Assembly: GCF_001528745.1 (NCBI RefSeq)
Contig: NZ_BCNS01000091.1
Coordinates: forward strand, 186,001-250,000
Reading direction: 5' to 3'
DNA from: Marinobacterium profundum
GTDB lineage: Bacteria > Pseudomonadota > Gammaproteobacteria > Pseudomonadales > Balneatricaceae
DNA length: 64,000 nucleotides
Below the pieces are notes generated by a model that saw only the letters and a list, made by a program, of their open reading frames with translations, was not told where the DNA came from and ran no database searches. Both the position numbers and the translations under genes were made by a program. The first letter of the stretch is position 1. The number at the start of each line of letters is the position of its first letter. Shown here piece after piece: positions 8,185 to 17,163 of the stretch.

Positions 8185-11100
8185 TTAAATGTCCAGCGTC
8201 AGATCGCTGACAGGCACCGCCTGGCAGGTCAGACAGACGCTGGGGTCTTCCGGCACTTGGCCGTTGAGGTGATAGACCTTGCCGGACAGGATGCGCACGG
8301 CGCAGCTTTCGCATTGACCCACCCGGCAGCCGCTGGGCAGCTTGAGGTTTTGTTTCTCCGCGAAATTGAGTATCGGGCCGGACGCGGGCGTCCAGTTCAG
8401 GTCCTGGCGCTCGGAGCGCGCGAAGGAAACCCGGTATTGCTGAGACCCGGTGGGATCGAGGGTCACTGGGGATCGGAAAACCTCGCTGAAGATGTCGAAG
8501 GACGGCACGCCCTTTGCGATCAGCTGATCGGTAATGGCGCTCATCATCGGTCCGGGGCCGCACAGGTAAAAGCGGGCGCGGCGCTCCAGCAGGGCCTCGG
8601 GCACAACGGCGGCGGACACGAACTCGCTGCTGTCGTAGTCGCGGCCCTTTACATCCTGTGCCAGTGGCTCGTTGTAATAGTTGATGACGTTGAGCCGCGG
8701 CAGTTGCCGTTGCAGTTGGGCCAATCGTTGGGAAAAGGCATGGGTGGCGCTGTTGCGGTTTGAATAATGCAGCCACACTTCGGGCATGCTGTGCGCATCT
8801 TCAAGGGATTCCAGGTAGCTGATAAAGGGCGTGATGCCGATACCGCCTGCGAAAATCACCACCGGCTGCGGCAGTGAGCGGGGCAGGATAAAATTGCCGC
8901 CGGGCGCGCCGAGGTGCACTTCCTGCCCGGGCTCAAGGTGTTTGTGGAGGTAGCTGGACATCCGGCCTTCGACGGCGTTGCCTTGCTTGTCCAGGCCTCG
9001 CTGATGGCGCACCGCGATGCTGTAGGTGGTTCTGTCCTGCCGCTCGGCGGGTCCTGTCAGGGAATAGGCGCGGGTCAGTTCGCTATCGCTGCCCGGGTTG
9101 ATGCGCAGGGTAATATGCTGCCCCGGCAGGTAATCGGGTAACAGGGATCCGTCGTACGTCTCCAGCTCAATGGTGACGACGCCATCCGATTCCGGTCTGA
9201 TGGCGCTCACTTTGAACGGTCGAAAACCCTGCCAGCTGCGCTGCCGACTGTCCTGCTCGGGATCGAGGCGGACGTCGCAGGGGAAGGATCGCATAGGCAC
9301 TGATCCGCTGACCGGGTCCGAATGGCGGGCACTGATGAGGCTGTTGAAGTTGCTGCTGCCGGCACCGATGATTGCCGAACCCCTGCGACCTAATTCCTCG
9401 CATGCCTGCCACCAGCCGAACTCGGCAATGATGACATTGCGGTCGATGTCCGGGCTCAGGATGGCGCTGAACCGGGCACGCCCTTCGGTGGTTTCGATCT
9501 GAACCCAGTCGCCTTCACGGATGCCCTTTCGCTTGGCGAGGGCCGTGCTGAGCTGAGCGATCGGCAGGGGCGACCGTTTTCGCAGGGAAACCAGCGATCG
9601 ATGCTGGCTGTGGCAAAAGTAGCCGCTTTTCACCGAGGTCAGCGTGCAGGGGTAGCGCTCGTCGGCACAGGCTTGCGGCTGCGCGTACGCAGGCAGAGGC
9701 GCATAACCGTTGCGCAGCAGGGTTTCCGAGTACAGCTCGACGCGCTCTGTCGGTGTATCGAAACCCCGTACTCTGCCGTTTGTTATTTCGGCGTACTTGC
9801 GGCTGCGCTGGGTCAGGGGGTGGCGTATGCCGGCGGGCTGCTGACGCAGCTGCTCGACGCTCAGACCCATCGGCTGCAACTGCCAGTTCCAGCCCGCTTC
9901 GATGCTGCCGTTGAAGAACAGCTCACCCATGCCGAGCTGTTCGGCCAGTGCGAACACGATTTCGGTGTCGGATTTTGATTCTCCCCGTGGCGACACCATC
10001 CGCTGTCTCAGCTGAATATGTTCGACCGCTTGGGCATCGATCTCGAAGCCGGCCCGCAGCGCTTCGCGTTCCCAGGGCGTGTTCACCGGCAGGAGAATGT
10101 CCGCAAAGCGGGAGGACGGGGTCTCGAACAGGTCGCAATGGACATGAAACTCCAGGCTCTGCAGGGCTTCGATGCCCCGGGCCACATCCCCCTGGCTGAC
10201 AAGGGTGTTGGTGCCGAAGCCGACAAAGGCCCGAACCTGGTAAGGCTGGCCATCGATAATGGCGCTATAGAGATCCCGCGTATTGACCCAGCCTTGGGAC
10301 GCAGGCCCCAGTGGCCGTTTCTCCAACCCCAGTGCTTTGCGTTTCTGCTCAGGGGCGATCAGGTCCTCGCCGTTCGCCTTGTTCAGCGGCAGCTGTGTGT
10401 AAATGCGATTACCGCCCCGGATATCGAAGCTGCCGGTAAGGGCGTAGAGAATGGCCACGGCGCGTTCAGTCTGGGTCGCATTTTCGTGCTGGCCGATGCC
10501 TGTCCAGGCGTGGTAGGCCACGCGCTTGCTGGTGGCCAGAAGTTCGGCGGCCCGTAGCAGCTGCGGCTCATTGACGCCGGATATTCGGGCAACGACTTCA
10601 GGGGTGTAGTCCGCACAGGCCCGCTCGAGCAGGGCAAAAACGGGTTCGCAGATCACCTGCTCGCCACTTTTTAGCGTCACGCTATAGCGGCCCGACAGTG
10701 CGCTGTGCGCGGCGCGGGAAAGCGATTCCTCGTTGCTGGGTTTGTAGCCGGCCGGCCGGTTGGCCTCGCGATCCCAAACCACGTAGCTGCTTGCGTCGGT
10801 ACTGGTGCGGCTGGATTTTTCGGCGAGCTCGCAGTCCTCTGCACGCAGCAGGGTTGCATCATCTGCGCGAACGAGGAAGGGCGCATTGGTCCAGGCGCGA
10901 ACAAAGCCCTTGTTAAAACCACCGCAGTTTATCAGCAGGCGGATCAGACCCAGGGCAACGGCGATATCGGTTCCGGGGCGCACCTGCAGCCAGGCCTCTG
11001 CACTGGCGGCCAGGGGTGTTTTGCGCGGATCGATCACGATCATCTGCGCGCCCTTTTCGCGGCCATTGCCGATGGCATTGGCCTGGCTGAGCCAGGTGCT

Positions 11101-11634
11101 GGTCGGGTTGTGCCCCCAGAGCATGATCAGATCGGCATTGCTGTAGTCAGCCGTCGGCATGCCACACCCGAAGGTGAAGGCGTGTGCGTAATCCTTGTGC
11201 CAGTTGCAGACCTCGGTGCCATAGCAGATGTTGGGGCTTTGAAAGGCCCGGACGAACCGTTCGATCCAGTCGATGCTGTCTGAAATAGGCGTCCCGCTCG
11301 GCGTGGTAATGCCGAATGAGACGGCCTCGGCGCCGCTTTGTGTCTTGATGTCGGCAAGCCGGACGGCGATATCGGTGATGGCGTCGGCCCAGGTTATTCG
11401 CTCCCAGCCTGGGTCGCTGTCGGTTTTCGGCCGGGTGCGACGCATGGGGTGCAGGATCCTGTTGGGATTGTGCACCAGCTCAGGGGCTGCACGTCCCTTC
11501 ATGCACATGGCGGAGCCGGTCGGGTGCTGCGGATCCGGCACAACCTTGAGCAGACTGTCGTTGTCGACCCTGTTGATCGTTCCGCACCGGGAGCGGCACA
11601 GGGTGCAGTAGCCGTGTTTTTCTTCGACTGCCAT
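8185..11634 (-). CDS. Self-contained molybdopterin oxidoreductase fused to NAD(P)H reductase and 2Fe-2S ferredoxin
   Basis: One 1149-residue chain joins two enzymes. Residues 1 to about 780 form a molybdopterin bis-MGD oxidoreductase. A [4Fe-4S] site is made by Cys10, Cys13, Cys17 and Cys44. A likely Mo ligand is Cys143 (TEVCNWH), and a C-terminal cofactor-binding domain follows. From about residue 800 there is a ferredoxin-reductase module, with FAD motif RAYS at 855, NAD motif GGIGITPF at 930 and CGPGPMM near 1025. The C-terminus is a plant-type [2Fe-2S] ferredoxin with Cys1103, 1108, 1111 and 1137. Electrons could flow from NAD(P)H through FAD and 2Fe-2S to the Mo site in one polypeptide. 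No Tat signal is present, so it is cytoplasmic. It heads an operon with an OCD-family enzyme and an AtoE transporter, divergent from a LysR regulator. Assimilatory nitrate reductase is the nearest well-known activity, but no nitrate or nitrite genes are here. Confidence 0.85.
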   Translation of the reverse strand: MAVEEKHGYCTLCRSRCGTINRVDNDSLLKVVPDPQHPTGSAMCMKGRAAPELVHNPNRILHPMRRTRPKTDSDPGWERITWADAITDIAVRLADIKTQSGAEAVSFGITTPSGTPISDSIDWIERFVRAFQSPNICYGTEVCNWHKDYAHAFTFGCGMPTADYSNADLIMLWGHNPTSTWLSQANAIGNGREKGAQMIVIDPRKTPLAASAEAWLQVRPGTDIAVALGLIRLLINCGGFNKGFVRAWTNAPFLVRADDATLLRAEDCELAEKSSRTSTDASSYVVWDREANRPAGYKPSNEESLSRAAHSALSGRYSVTLKSGEQVICEPVFALLERACADYTPEVVARISGVNEPQLLRAAELLATSKRVAYHAWTGIGQHENATQTERAVAILYALTGSFDIRGGNRIYTQLPLNKANGEDLIAPEQKRKALGLEKRPLGPASQGWVNTRDLYSAIIDGQPYQVRAFVGFGTNTLVSQGDVARGIEALQSLEFHVHCDLFETPSSRFADILLPVNTPWEREALRAGFEIDAQAVEHIQLRQRMVSPRGESKSDTEIVFALAEQLGMGELFFNGSIEAGWNWQLQPMGLSVEQLRQQPAGIRHPLTQRSRKYAEITNGRVRGFDTPTERVELYSETLLRNGYAPLPAYAQPQACADERYPCTLTSVKSGYFCHSQHRSLVSLRKRSPLPIAQLSTALAKRKGIREGDWVQIETTEGRARFSAILSPDIDRNVIIAEFGWWQACEELGRRGSAIIGAGSSNFNSLISARHSDPVSGSVPMRSFPCDVRLDPEQDSRQRSWQGFRPFKVSAIRPESDGVVTIELETYDGSLLPDYLPGQHITLRINPGSDSELTRAYSLTGPAERQDRTTYSIAVRHQRGLDKQGNAVEGRMSSYLHKHLEPGQEVHLGAPGGNFILPRSLPQPVVIFAGGIGITPFISYLESLEDAHSMPEVWLHYSNRNSATHAFSQRLAQLQRQLPRLNVINYYNEPLAQDVKGRDYDSSEFVSAAVVPEALLERRARFYLCGPGPMMSAITDQLIAKGVPSFDIFSEVFRSPVTLDPTGSQQYRVSFARSERQDLNWTPASGPILNFAEKQNLKLPSGCRVGQCESCAVRILSGKVYHLNGQVPEDPSVCLTCQAVPVSDLTLDI

Positions 11635-11694
11635 GGGGGATCTCCGGTCTCGCGTTAGGTCTGATACCCATCACGCTATCCGGAGCACACTTGT

Positions 11695-11720
11695 ATTGCT
11701 AATATATATTTTGAATCAAT
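11695..11720. promoter_or_regulatory. AT-rich dyad between the molybdoenzyme and LysR genes
   Basis: The 84-base divergent gap contains a 10-base perfect palindrome AATATATATT (11701-11710). It sits inside an ATTG...CAAT frame and fits the T-N11-A layout of LysR operators. It abuts the LysR start, as expected for an autoregulated divergent promoter. The assignment rests on position and symmetry only. Confidence 0.35.
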
Positions 11721-12651
11721 GAATATTGAAAAAAACAATATGTCTAGCGGTATCACCCTGCGACAACTCGAGTATCTAGTGGCACTGGCGGAAACCGGAC
11801 AGGTTTCCCGGGCGGCGCTGCGCTGTCACGTATCCCAGTCCTCAATGACCATTGCACTGAAAAACCTTGAGCGCAGCCTCGGTGCGCAACTCTTTGAGCG
11901 CCACGCTAAGGGCGTGAACCTGACGGGGGCCGGTGAGCGTTTCATGCGCAAGGCACAGGGCATCGTGGCGGGTGTCGAGGAAGCCGTCGAAGAAATCCGC
12001 CACTCGCCGGATGACCTGTCCGGGCGGGTGCGCATCGGCGTCACCGAAACCATATCGGCGTACCTGATTCCCATGCTGGTGAGTGCGTTATCCCGGCACT
12101 TTCCCAACCTGCAAATCGAGATGATTGAGCGTGACAGGAGCAGTATTGAAAAAGGGTTGATGGCGCAGGAGTTCGATCTGGCTTTTATCCTTGTATCCAA
12201 TATGGAAGGCCGGGCGGAGCTCGAATATGAAACCATGCTTCGTTCGCCCAGGCGACTCTGGCTGCACAGCGACAGCCCGCTGCAATACCCGCAAAGCCTG
12301 GGGCTCGAGGATATCGCCCGGGCCGACTATATCCTGCTCGATATGGATGAGCACGTTTCAACGGTGAACCGATACTGGGGCGCGCAAGGCCTGGAACCCA
12401 AGGTCCATTTCAAGAGCAGCTCCCTGGAGGCCGTGCGCAGTCTCGTGGCGCTGGGGCAGGGGGTGACGATCCTGTCGGATCTGGTGTACCGGCCGATATC
12501 CCTGGATGGCCGTCGCATTATTCGGCGGGATCTTGACGATAAATTACCCACGATGGACGTCGGCTGCGTGTGGAAAAAACTGGAGCATCAGCCTCGCAAT
12601 ATAAGCGCCGTTATCGACTTTATTCGCCGGTCTATAAGCGAGAATGGCTAG
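11719..12651 (+). CDS. LysR-family transcriptional regulator
   Basis: A 310-residue LysR protein with an N-terminal HTH (LRQLEYLVALAETGQVSRAA, then SQSSMTIALKNLE) and a C-terminal co-inducer-binding domain. There is no clear ribosome site at ATG 11719 or at the alternative ATG 11740, so the start is uncertain. It is transcribed away from the fused molybdoenzyme operon and most likely controls it. The effector is unknown but is presumably the operon's substrate. The gene ends 50 bases before a strong terminator. Confidence 0.88.
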   Translation: MNIEKNNMSSGITLRQLEYLVALAETGQVSRAALRCHVSQSSMTIALKNLERSLGAQLFERHAKGVNLTGAGERFMRKAQGIVAGVEEAVEEIRHSPDDLSGRVRIGVTETISAYLIPMLVSALSRHFPNLQIEMIERDRSSIEKGLMAQEFDLAFILVSNMEGRAELEYETMLRSPRRLWLHSDSPLQYPQSLGLEDIARADYILLDMDEHVSTVNRYWGAQGLEPKVHFKSSSLEAVRSLVALGQGVTILSDLVYRPISLDGRRIIRRDLDDKLPTMDVGCVWKKLEHQPRNISAVIDFIRRSISENG

Positions 12652-12701
12652 CCGGCTTTAACGCCTTACCCGATGACTCTGACGAACCTAAATACATGAA
12701 C

Positions 12702-12734
12702 CCTGCCCCGGCCGCAAAGCCGGGGCAGGTTTTT
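12702..12734 (+). terminator. Rho-independent terminator after the LysR gene
   Basis: An 11-base perfect stem CCTGCCCCGGC / GCCGGGGCAGG with a CGCAAA loop is followed by five T residues. It separates the LysR gene from the converging TRAP operon. Confidence 0.85.
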
Positions 12735-12763
12735 AGAGCGTGCCGATATTTCTTGCAACAGGC

Positions 12764-14044
12764 TTACCGAAACGCCAGGTCCCGCAGGAAGAGCGCGATG
12801 GGCGGGAAGGCGACAATCAGTACCGTGGCAGCGAACAGGATTATCAGGAAGGGCGGTACGCCGCGGATCACGTCCATGAAGGGGCGGCGGAACACCGCTA
12901 CGGCGGTGAAGATGTTGCAGCCAAAGGGTGGCGTGGCGGCGCCGATGGCGACCTGCAGCGTGATCAGTACGCCGACCAGCACCGGGTCGAGACCGGCGGC
13001 CTTGATCAGGGGGGCGAAGATCGGCACCAGGATCAGGATCACGACGATGGAGTCGACGAACATGCAGCCGACGAAAAAGGCGATGTTGAGCGCGACCAGG
13101 GTCATGATGGGGCCGGCGCCTTCCAGCCCGATGGCGGCGATAAGCTGCTGCGGAATCTGCGCATAGGACAGCACCCAGGAGAAGGCCGCGCCAGCGGCGA
13201 TCAGGATAAAGACCACCGAGGTGACGGCGCCCGTCGACAGGGCGATATCGAAGATCTCGCGCAGCTTGATGGAGCGGAACACCAGGGTTTCCAGTATCAG
13301 GGCGTAGAGTACGCAGATGGCCGCGGCCTCGGTCGGGCTGAAGATGCCGCCATAGATGCCGCCAACGACGATGGCGGGAAAGCCCAGCGGCCAGATGGCA
13401 CGGCGCACCGAGGTCATGCGCTCACCCCAGCTGGCTTTGGGTTCGACCGGGATATTGTGCTTTTTGGCGTACCAGATGCAGTAGGCCGAGAAGAGCGCGA
13501 TGATCAGCAGCCCGGGGCCAATACCGGCGATAAACAGCTCCGAGATGGAGGTGCCGGAAATCACGCCATAGATGATCATGCCGATCGACGGCGGGATCAG
13601 GTAGGCCAGGTCCGCGGCATTGATTATCAGGGCGATGGAAAAGCTGTCGTTATAGCCGGCCTTGAGCATGCGCGGGCGCATGGCACCGCCCACGGCCACC
13701 ACCGTGGCCTGGGTCGAGCCACAGACGGCTCCGAACAGGGCACAGGCGGCGGTGACGGAAACCGCCAGGCCGCCACGGATATGGCCCATAAAGCGCATCA
13801 CCACATCCACCAGGCGATCGGCCGAATGGCCGCGGGTGATGATATCGGCGGCGAGGATAAACATGGGTACCGCGATCAGTGCGGCGGGTTTGACGCCGCC
13901 GATCATCTGCTGCACCACCAGCTGCAGGCTGAGGTCCGGCAGGTAGAAAATGAAGGCCGCGACTGTGGCGGCCAGCAGGGGCATCATCATTGGGAAGCCT
14001 GCGAGCAGCAGTACAAGCATGATACCAAGCATTACCAGGGACAT
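12764..14044 (-). CDS. TRAP transporter large permease (DctM family)
   Basis: The 426-residue protein is the 12-helix DctM subunit of a tripartite ATP-independent periplasmic transporter. It starts with the usual MLVLLLAGFPM-like helix and contains the family segments YLIPPSIGMIIYG and GCNIFTAVAVF. It forms the sodium-driven channel and works with the DctQ and DctP genes upstream (18 and about 860 bases). The operon reads DctP, DctQ, DctM on the minus strand. It ends facing the LysR gene at 11719. The cargo is probably an organic acid or guanidino/amino acid, judging from the ureohydrolase and second LysR gene next door. Confidence 0.9.
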   Translation of the reverse strand: MSLVMLGIMLVLLLAGFPMMMPLLAATVAAFIFYLPDLSLQLVVQQMIGGVKPAALIAVPMFILAADIITRGHSADRLVDVVMRFMGHIRGGLAVSVTAACALFGAVCGSTQATVVAVGGAMRPRMLKAGYNDSFSIALIINAADLAYLIPPSIGMIIYGVISGTSISELFIAGIGPGLLIIALFSAYCIWYAKKHNIPVEPKASWGERMTSVRRAIWPLGFPAIVVGGIYGGIFSPTEAAAICVLYALILETLVFRSIKLREIFDIALSTGAVTSVVFILIAAGAAFSWVLSYAQIPQQLIAAIGLEGAGPIMTLVALNIAFFVGCMFVDSIVVILILVPIFAPLIKAAGLDPVLVGVLITLQVAIGAATPPFGCNIFTAVAVFRRPFMDVIRGVPPFLIILFAATVLIVAFPPIALFLRDLAFR

Positions 14045-14062
14045 GGCGGGGCGCTCCTGTCG

Positions 14063-14761
14063 TTATCGTGTGTTGTTGTCGTTATTCGCTGGTGCCTGTC
14101 CCGTGTCATCCTCGGCTGGGTGGTCCTGGTTGTAGAGGTGCATCACCTCGCTAATTTCCGGGTCTTCGTAGGCATCGACGGTGCTGTAGGAGATGTAAAC
14201 ATCCGTATCGGCCAGGTCGAGGTTCTTGAATACGGTCAGCAGGTACTGGATGCCGGTGACCAGAAAGCCGAGTACCACCCAGACATAGGTCAGGTAGAGC
14301 GGGAATTGCAGTGCTGGCGTCACGCGGCCGCGGCGGGCAATCTTGGCGACATACTCGAAGGCATACCAGGCGAGTGCCAGCATGGCCACGGCGGTGACCG
14401 CGGCAATCAGAATCATCAGCAGCTTGCGGGCCCGTGCCGGCAGCACATCATAGAGCGCCGACATGCGGATATGGCGGCCTTTGCGGGTCACATAGCCCAG
14501 CCCCATGAAGGTGATGATTACGATGAGGAATTCGTTGAGCTCTTCGGTGAAGTAGATGCTCTGGGAGAACAGGTAGCGGCCAAATACGTTGGCGATGGTG
14601 TTCAGGGCCATGATAATGATGCCCCAGCCCAGCACATACATTTCAGCCTTGCCGATAACCGCGTCGAGCAGCGTGAAAAGGCGGCTGGCGATGGAGCGGG
14701 AGGATCGCATAGTCGTCCTCTGGGCATTGGCCTGATGGGTTGTCATGTCTTGTTGGCTCAT
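14063..14761 (-). CDS. TRAP transporter small permease (DctQ family)
   Basis: A 232-residue DctQ subunit with four hydrophobic helices and the ELNEFLIVIITFMGLGYVTR core typical of the family. I start it at ATG 14761, which has aggaga upstream. The frame stays open to 14893, but that extension has no ribosome site or family match. The C-terminal 40 residues form an acidic, soluble tail (DAYEDPEISEVMHLYNQDHP and beyond) that is longer than usual for DctQ. The tail may contact DctM or be a lineage feature. Confidence 0.87.
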   Translation of the reverse strand: MSQQDMTTHQANAQRTTMRSSRSIASRLFTLLDAVIGKAEMYVLGWGIIIMALNTIANVFGRYLFSQSIYFTEELNEFLIVIITFMGLGYVTRKGRHIRMSALYDVLPARARKLLMILIAAVTAVAMLALAWYAFEYVAKIARRGRVTPALQFPLYLTYVWVVLGFLVTGIQYLLTVFKNLDLADTDVYISYSTVDAYEDPEISEVMHLYNQDHPAEDDTGQAPANNDNNTR

Positions 14762-14908
14762 GGGTGATGTCTCCTGCACCAGGGTGCGGGACCTGAAACC
14801 AGGGACTCCGCTATATAAATTAGCAGTGCTGATCGGTGGCGCTTTGGCATTGGGAAAGGCAAGGGAGGTGCTGCCGATGGGCCCGCACCTCAATGGACGG
14901 GCTCCCTG

Positions 14909-15925
14909 TCAGAGCGCTTCGACTTCGGCCAGCAGGGCATCCAGCAGGGACTGGCCGCGATCACCGACGATATCGACGTAGGCGGCATGGGTGGCCTGGC
15001 TGCGTTCACGAAAGGCGGCGCGTTCTGCGTCGCTCAGCTGCACCATCTTGATCTCGGGGCGTGCAGCCTTGATCTTTTCGAGTTTCTCGGCGTTGAAGCG
15101 ATCGACGATACCGTGGATATAGTCCTGCAGTTCGGCAGTGGTGTCGCTGACCAGCTGCTGGCGCGCCGGGCTCAGGGTTTCGTACCAGTCGGTACCGGAC
15201 AGGACCGAGGTCACCAGTTCCTGTTCGCCGGCCCAGATCATGTAGTCGGTGACTTCATAGAACTTCATTTCCTCGATGGCCGAGACCGGGTTGACCTGGC
15301 CGTCGACCTGCTTGAGCTGCAGGGCGCCGTAGACCTCGCCGAAGGCCAGGGGTGTCGGGCTGGCACCTAGGTCTTCATAGGCCTGCAGCAGAATGGGCGA
15401 GACCATGACCCGCATCTTGAAGTTGTCGAAGTCGGCCGGGCTGCGGATGTCGCGGTTGGTGGTCCAGACCTGGGGCCCCTCGGAGTAGAGGCGGTGCAGC
15501 TTCAGGCCCTTTTTTTCGAAGTCTTCGCCAAGCTGGTCGTAGATCACCGGGCTGGAGCCGAGCAGTTTCGAGACCGAGGCCGAATCGGATGGCAGGGTGT
15601 AGGTGAGCAGGAATATCTGGGATTCAGGCACTATGGTGCCCAGGTTGCCGACTGAAACATTGGCGAACTGCACCACGCCATCGGCGACCTGTTCGACCAG
15701 TTCGGTGGGCGTGCCCAGGGTGCCGAGGGGGTAGATCTTGACGGTGACATCGCCGTTGGTCTTGGCTTCGATGCGTTGCTTGAACTCCTGGGCGTAGCTG
15801 TCCATGATCGAGCCCGGAATTTCTTCAATGGCGAATTTCCATTCTTCGGCCTGGGCCTGCATCGGCGTCAGGGCGATGGCGGCCGAGAGCGCGGCGCCTT
15901 TAAGCAGTTTCTTGAGCATTAGCAT
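14909..15925 (-). CDS. TRAP transporter substrate-binding protein (DctP family)
   Basis: A 338-residue periplasmic DctP protein. A classical signal peptide (KKLLKGAALSAAIALTP, cut after AQA) is followed by the TRAP fold with GQVNPVSAIEE in the ligand-orienting helix region and a conserved MRVM arginine in the carboxylate-binding segment (NFKMRVMVSP). The arginine supports a carboxylate-bearing ligand. It heads the operon with DctQ and DctM. The divergent LysR gene at 16087 is the likely regulator. Confidence 0.9.
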   Translation of the reverse strand: MLMLKKLLKGAALSAAIALTPMQAQAEEWKFAIEEIPGSIMDSYAQEFKQRIEAKTNGDVTVKIYPLGTLGTPTELVEQVADGVVQFANVSVGNLGTIVPESQIFLLTYTLPSDSASVSKLLGSSPVIYDQLGEDFEKKGLKLHRLYSEGPQVWTTNRDIRSPADFDNFKMRVMVSPILLQAYEDLGASPTPLAFGEVYGALQLKQVDGQVNPVSAIEEMKFYEVTDYMIWAGEQELVTSVLSGTDWYETLSPARQQLVSDTTAELQDYIHGIVDRFNAEKLEKIKAARPEIKMVQLSDAERAAFRERSQATHAAYVDIVGDRGQSLLDALLAEVEAL

Positions 15926-16086
15926 GGTGGACTACCCCGTTCGTTTTATTTTTCTGAATCGGTTTGTAACAGGGCCAGTATTACAAATGGCTATCCATCT
16001 AAAAATACAAACATTGATATGTTTATATTTGATAACGTGATGTATTAGGCTTCATGTCCTTAACGTGCCTGAACCGGAGGTGCCCC

Positions 16087-16989
16087 ATGTCCGCCTATTC
16101 GATGAAGCATATGCAGACCTTTTGTACGGTCGTAGAGTATGGCGGCTTCGTGGGCGCGCAGTCTGCGCTGGGCATGAGTCAGCCGGCCATCAGTACCCAT
16201 ATCCGCGATTTCGAGATCCGGCTGGGTTTCCCGCTCTGCCTGCGGGGTCGCAGTGGCTTTAGCCTGACGGAAAAAGGCGAGGTCGTGTACCGCCGCTGTC
16301 GGGAGATGCTCAATTCCATCTCGGATTTTGAAGCCGACCTGGGTGAGCTGCGCAATACCCTGACGGGAACCCTGCGGGTGGGGCTGGTCGACAACGTCAT
16401 TACCAACCAGACGCTGCCGATCGCCGATGCGATCCACCGTTTCTACAGCCGGCCGAACGATGTCTCGATCAAGCTGCTGGTGTTGGCGCCGGAAGATCTT
16501 GAGCGCGAGCTGCTGACCGGCAATATCCACCTGGCCATAGGGTTGTTTCAGAACCGCAGTACGGCGGTGACCTATCGGCATCTGTGTTACGAGCAGCACA
16601 GTTTCTACTGTGGCCGCCGGCATCCCCTGTTCGGGTTACCGGATGAGCAGGTCAGCATCGAGACCATCCGGCAGTATCCGATTTCGTCCCGCACCTATCT
16701 GCAGCATGCCGATCTGCAGAACATCAAGAAGAGCCGCAATGTGGCTTTTGTTTCCAATATGGAGGCCCAGGCGATACTGATCACCAGCGGCAGTTTTCTC
16801 GGCTTTCTGCCCAGCCACTATGCCCAGCAGTGGGTCGAATCCGGCGACATGCGCGCCTTTGATCACCTGGATCTGTGCTGGAACTCCGAGTTCAGCCTGG
16901 CGGTGCGGGCATCGCCGGCGCCGCAGAATATTGTGCAGGTCTTCGTCAAGGATATCGAAGCGGCGCTGGAGGCGCAGGCGCAGACTTGA
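16087..16989 (+). CDS. LysR-family transcriptional regulator of the TRAP/ureohydrolase region
   Basis: A 300-residue LysR regulator. HTH at residues 5-60 (MKHMQTFCTVVEYGG, SQPAISTHIRDFE), then the usual effector domain. The ATG at 16087 is chosen because cggagg lies six bases upstream; an in-frame ATG at 16054 lacks this. It is divergent from the DctP gene (about 160-base AT-rich gap) and is followed by the agmatinase gene on the same strand. It therefore probably links uptake through the TRAP system to hydrolysis by the ureohydrolase. Confidence 0.9.
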   Translation: MSAYSMKHMQTFCTVVEYGGFVGAQSALGMSQPAISTHIRDFEIRLGFPLCLRGRSGFSLTEKGEVVYRRCREMLNSISDFEADLGELRNTLTGTLRVGLVDNVITNQTLPIADAIHRFYSRPNDVSIKLLVLAPEDLERELLTGNIHLAIGLFQNRSTAVTYRHLCYEQHSFYCGRRHPLFGLPDEQVSIETIRQYPISSRTYLQHADLQNIKKSRNVAFVSNMEAQAILITSGSFLGFLPSHYAQQWVESGDMRAFDHLDLCWNSEFSLAVRASPAPQNIVQVFVKDIEAALEAQAQT

Positions 16990-16994
16990 CGTTA

Positions 16995-17049
16995 ATTGCA
17001 TCAAAAATCGTGATATGAACATTCTGTAATTTGTATTTTTTGATGCAAT
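16995..17049. repeat. 13-base perfect inverted repeat, 29-base spacer, upstream of the ureohydrolase gene
   Basis: Arms ATTGCATCAAAAA (16995-17007) and TTTTTGATGCAAT (17037-17049) flank a 29-base spacer. It starts six bases after the LysR stop and lies about 115 bases upstream of the ureohydrolase ATG. It could be a terminator-like hairpin or an operator. A second inverted repeat with a 29-base spacer follows the ureohydrolase gene. Confidence 0.6.
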
Positions 17050-17163
17050 CGCTTTTGCAATACTGCCCCTGTCGAAAGCAGCCCGATCACTTTTTAACCG
17101 GTGCCGGGGGCTGCGAAACAATAAAATCGGTCGCTGACCGAGAACAGACAGAGGTCACCTGCT

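Noticed and set aside
7339-8763. A 474-codon plus-strand frame
   Set aside because: It is antisense to the OCD-family gene and the reductase part of the molybdoenzyme, and it lacks a ribosome site and family motifs.
12740-14767. A 675-codon open frame on the plus strand
   Set aside because: It is antisense to the TRAP DctM and DctQ genes, has a His/Gly/Asp-rich composition typical of shadows, and no family features.
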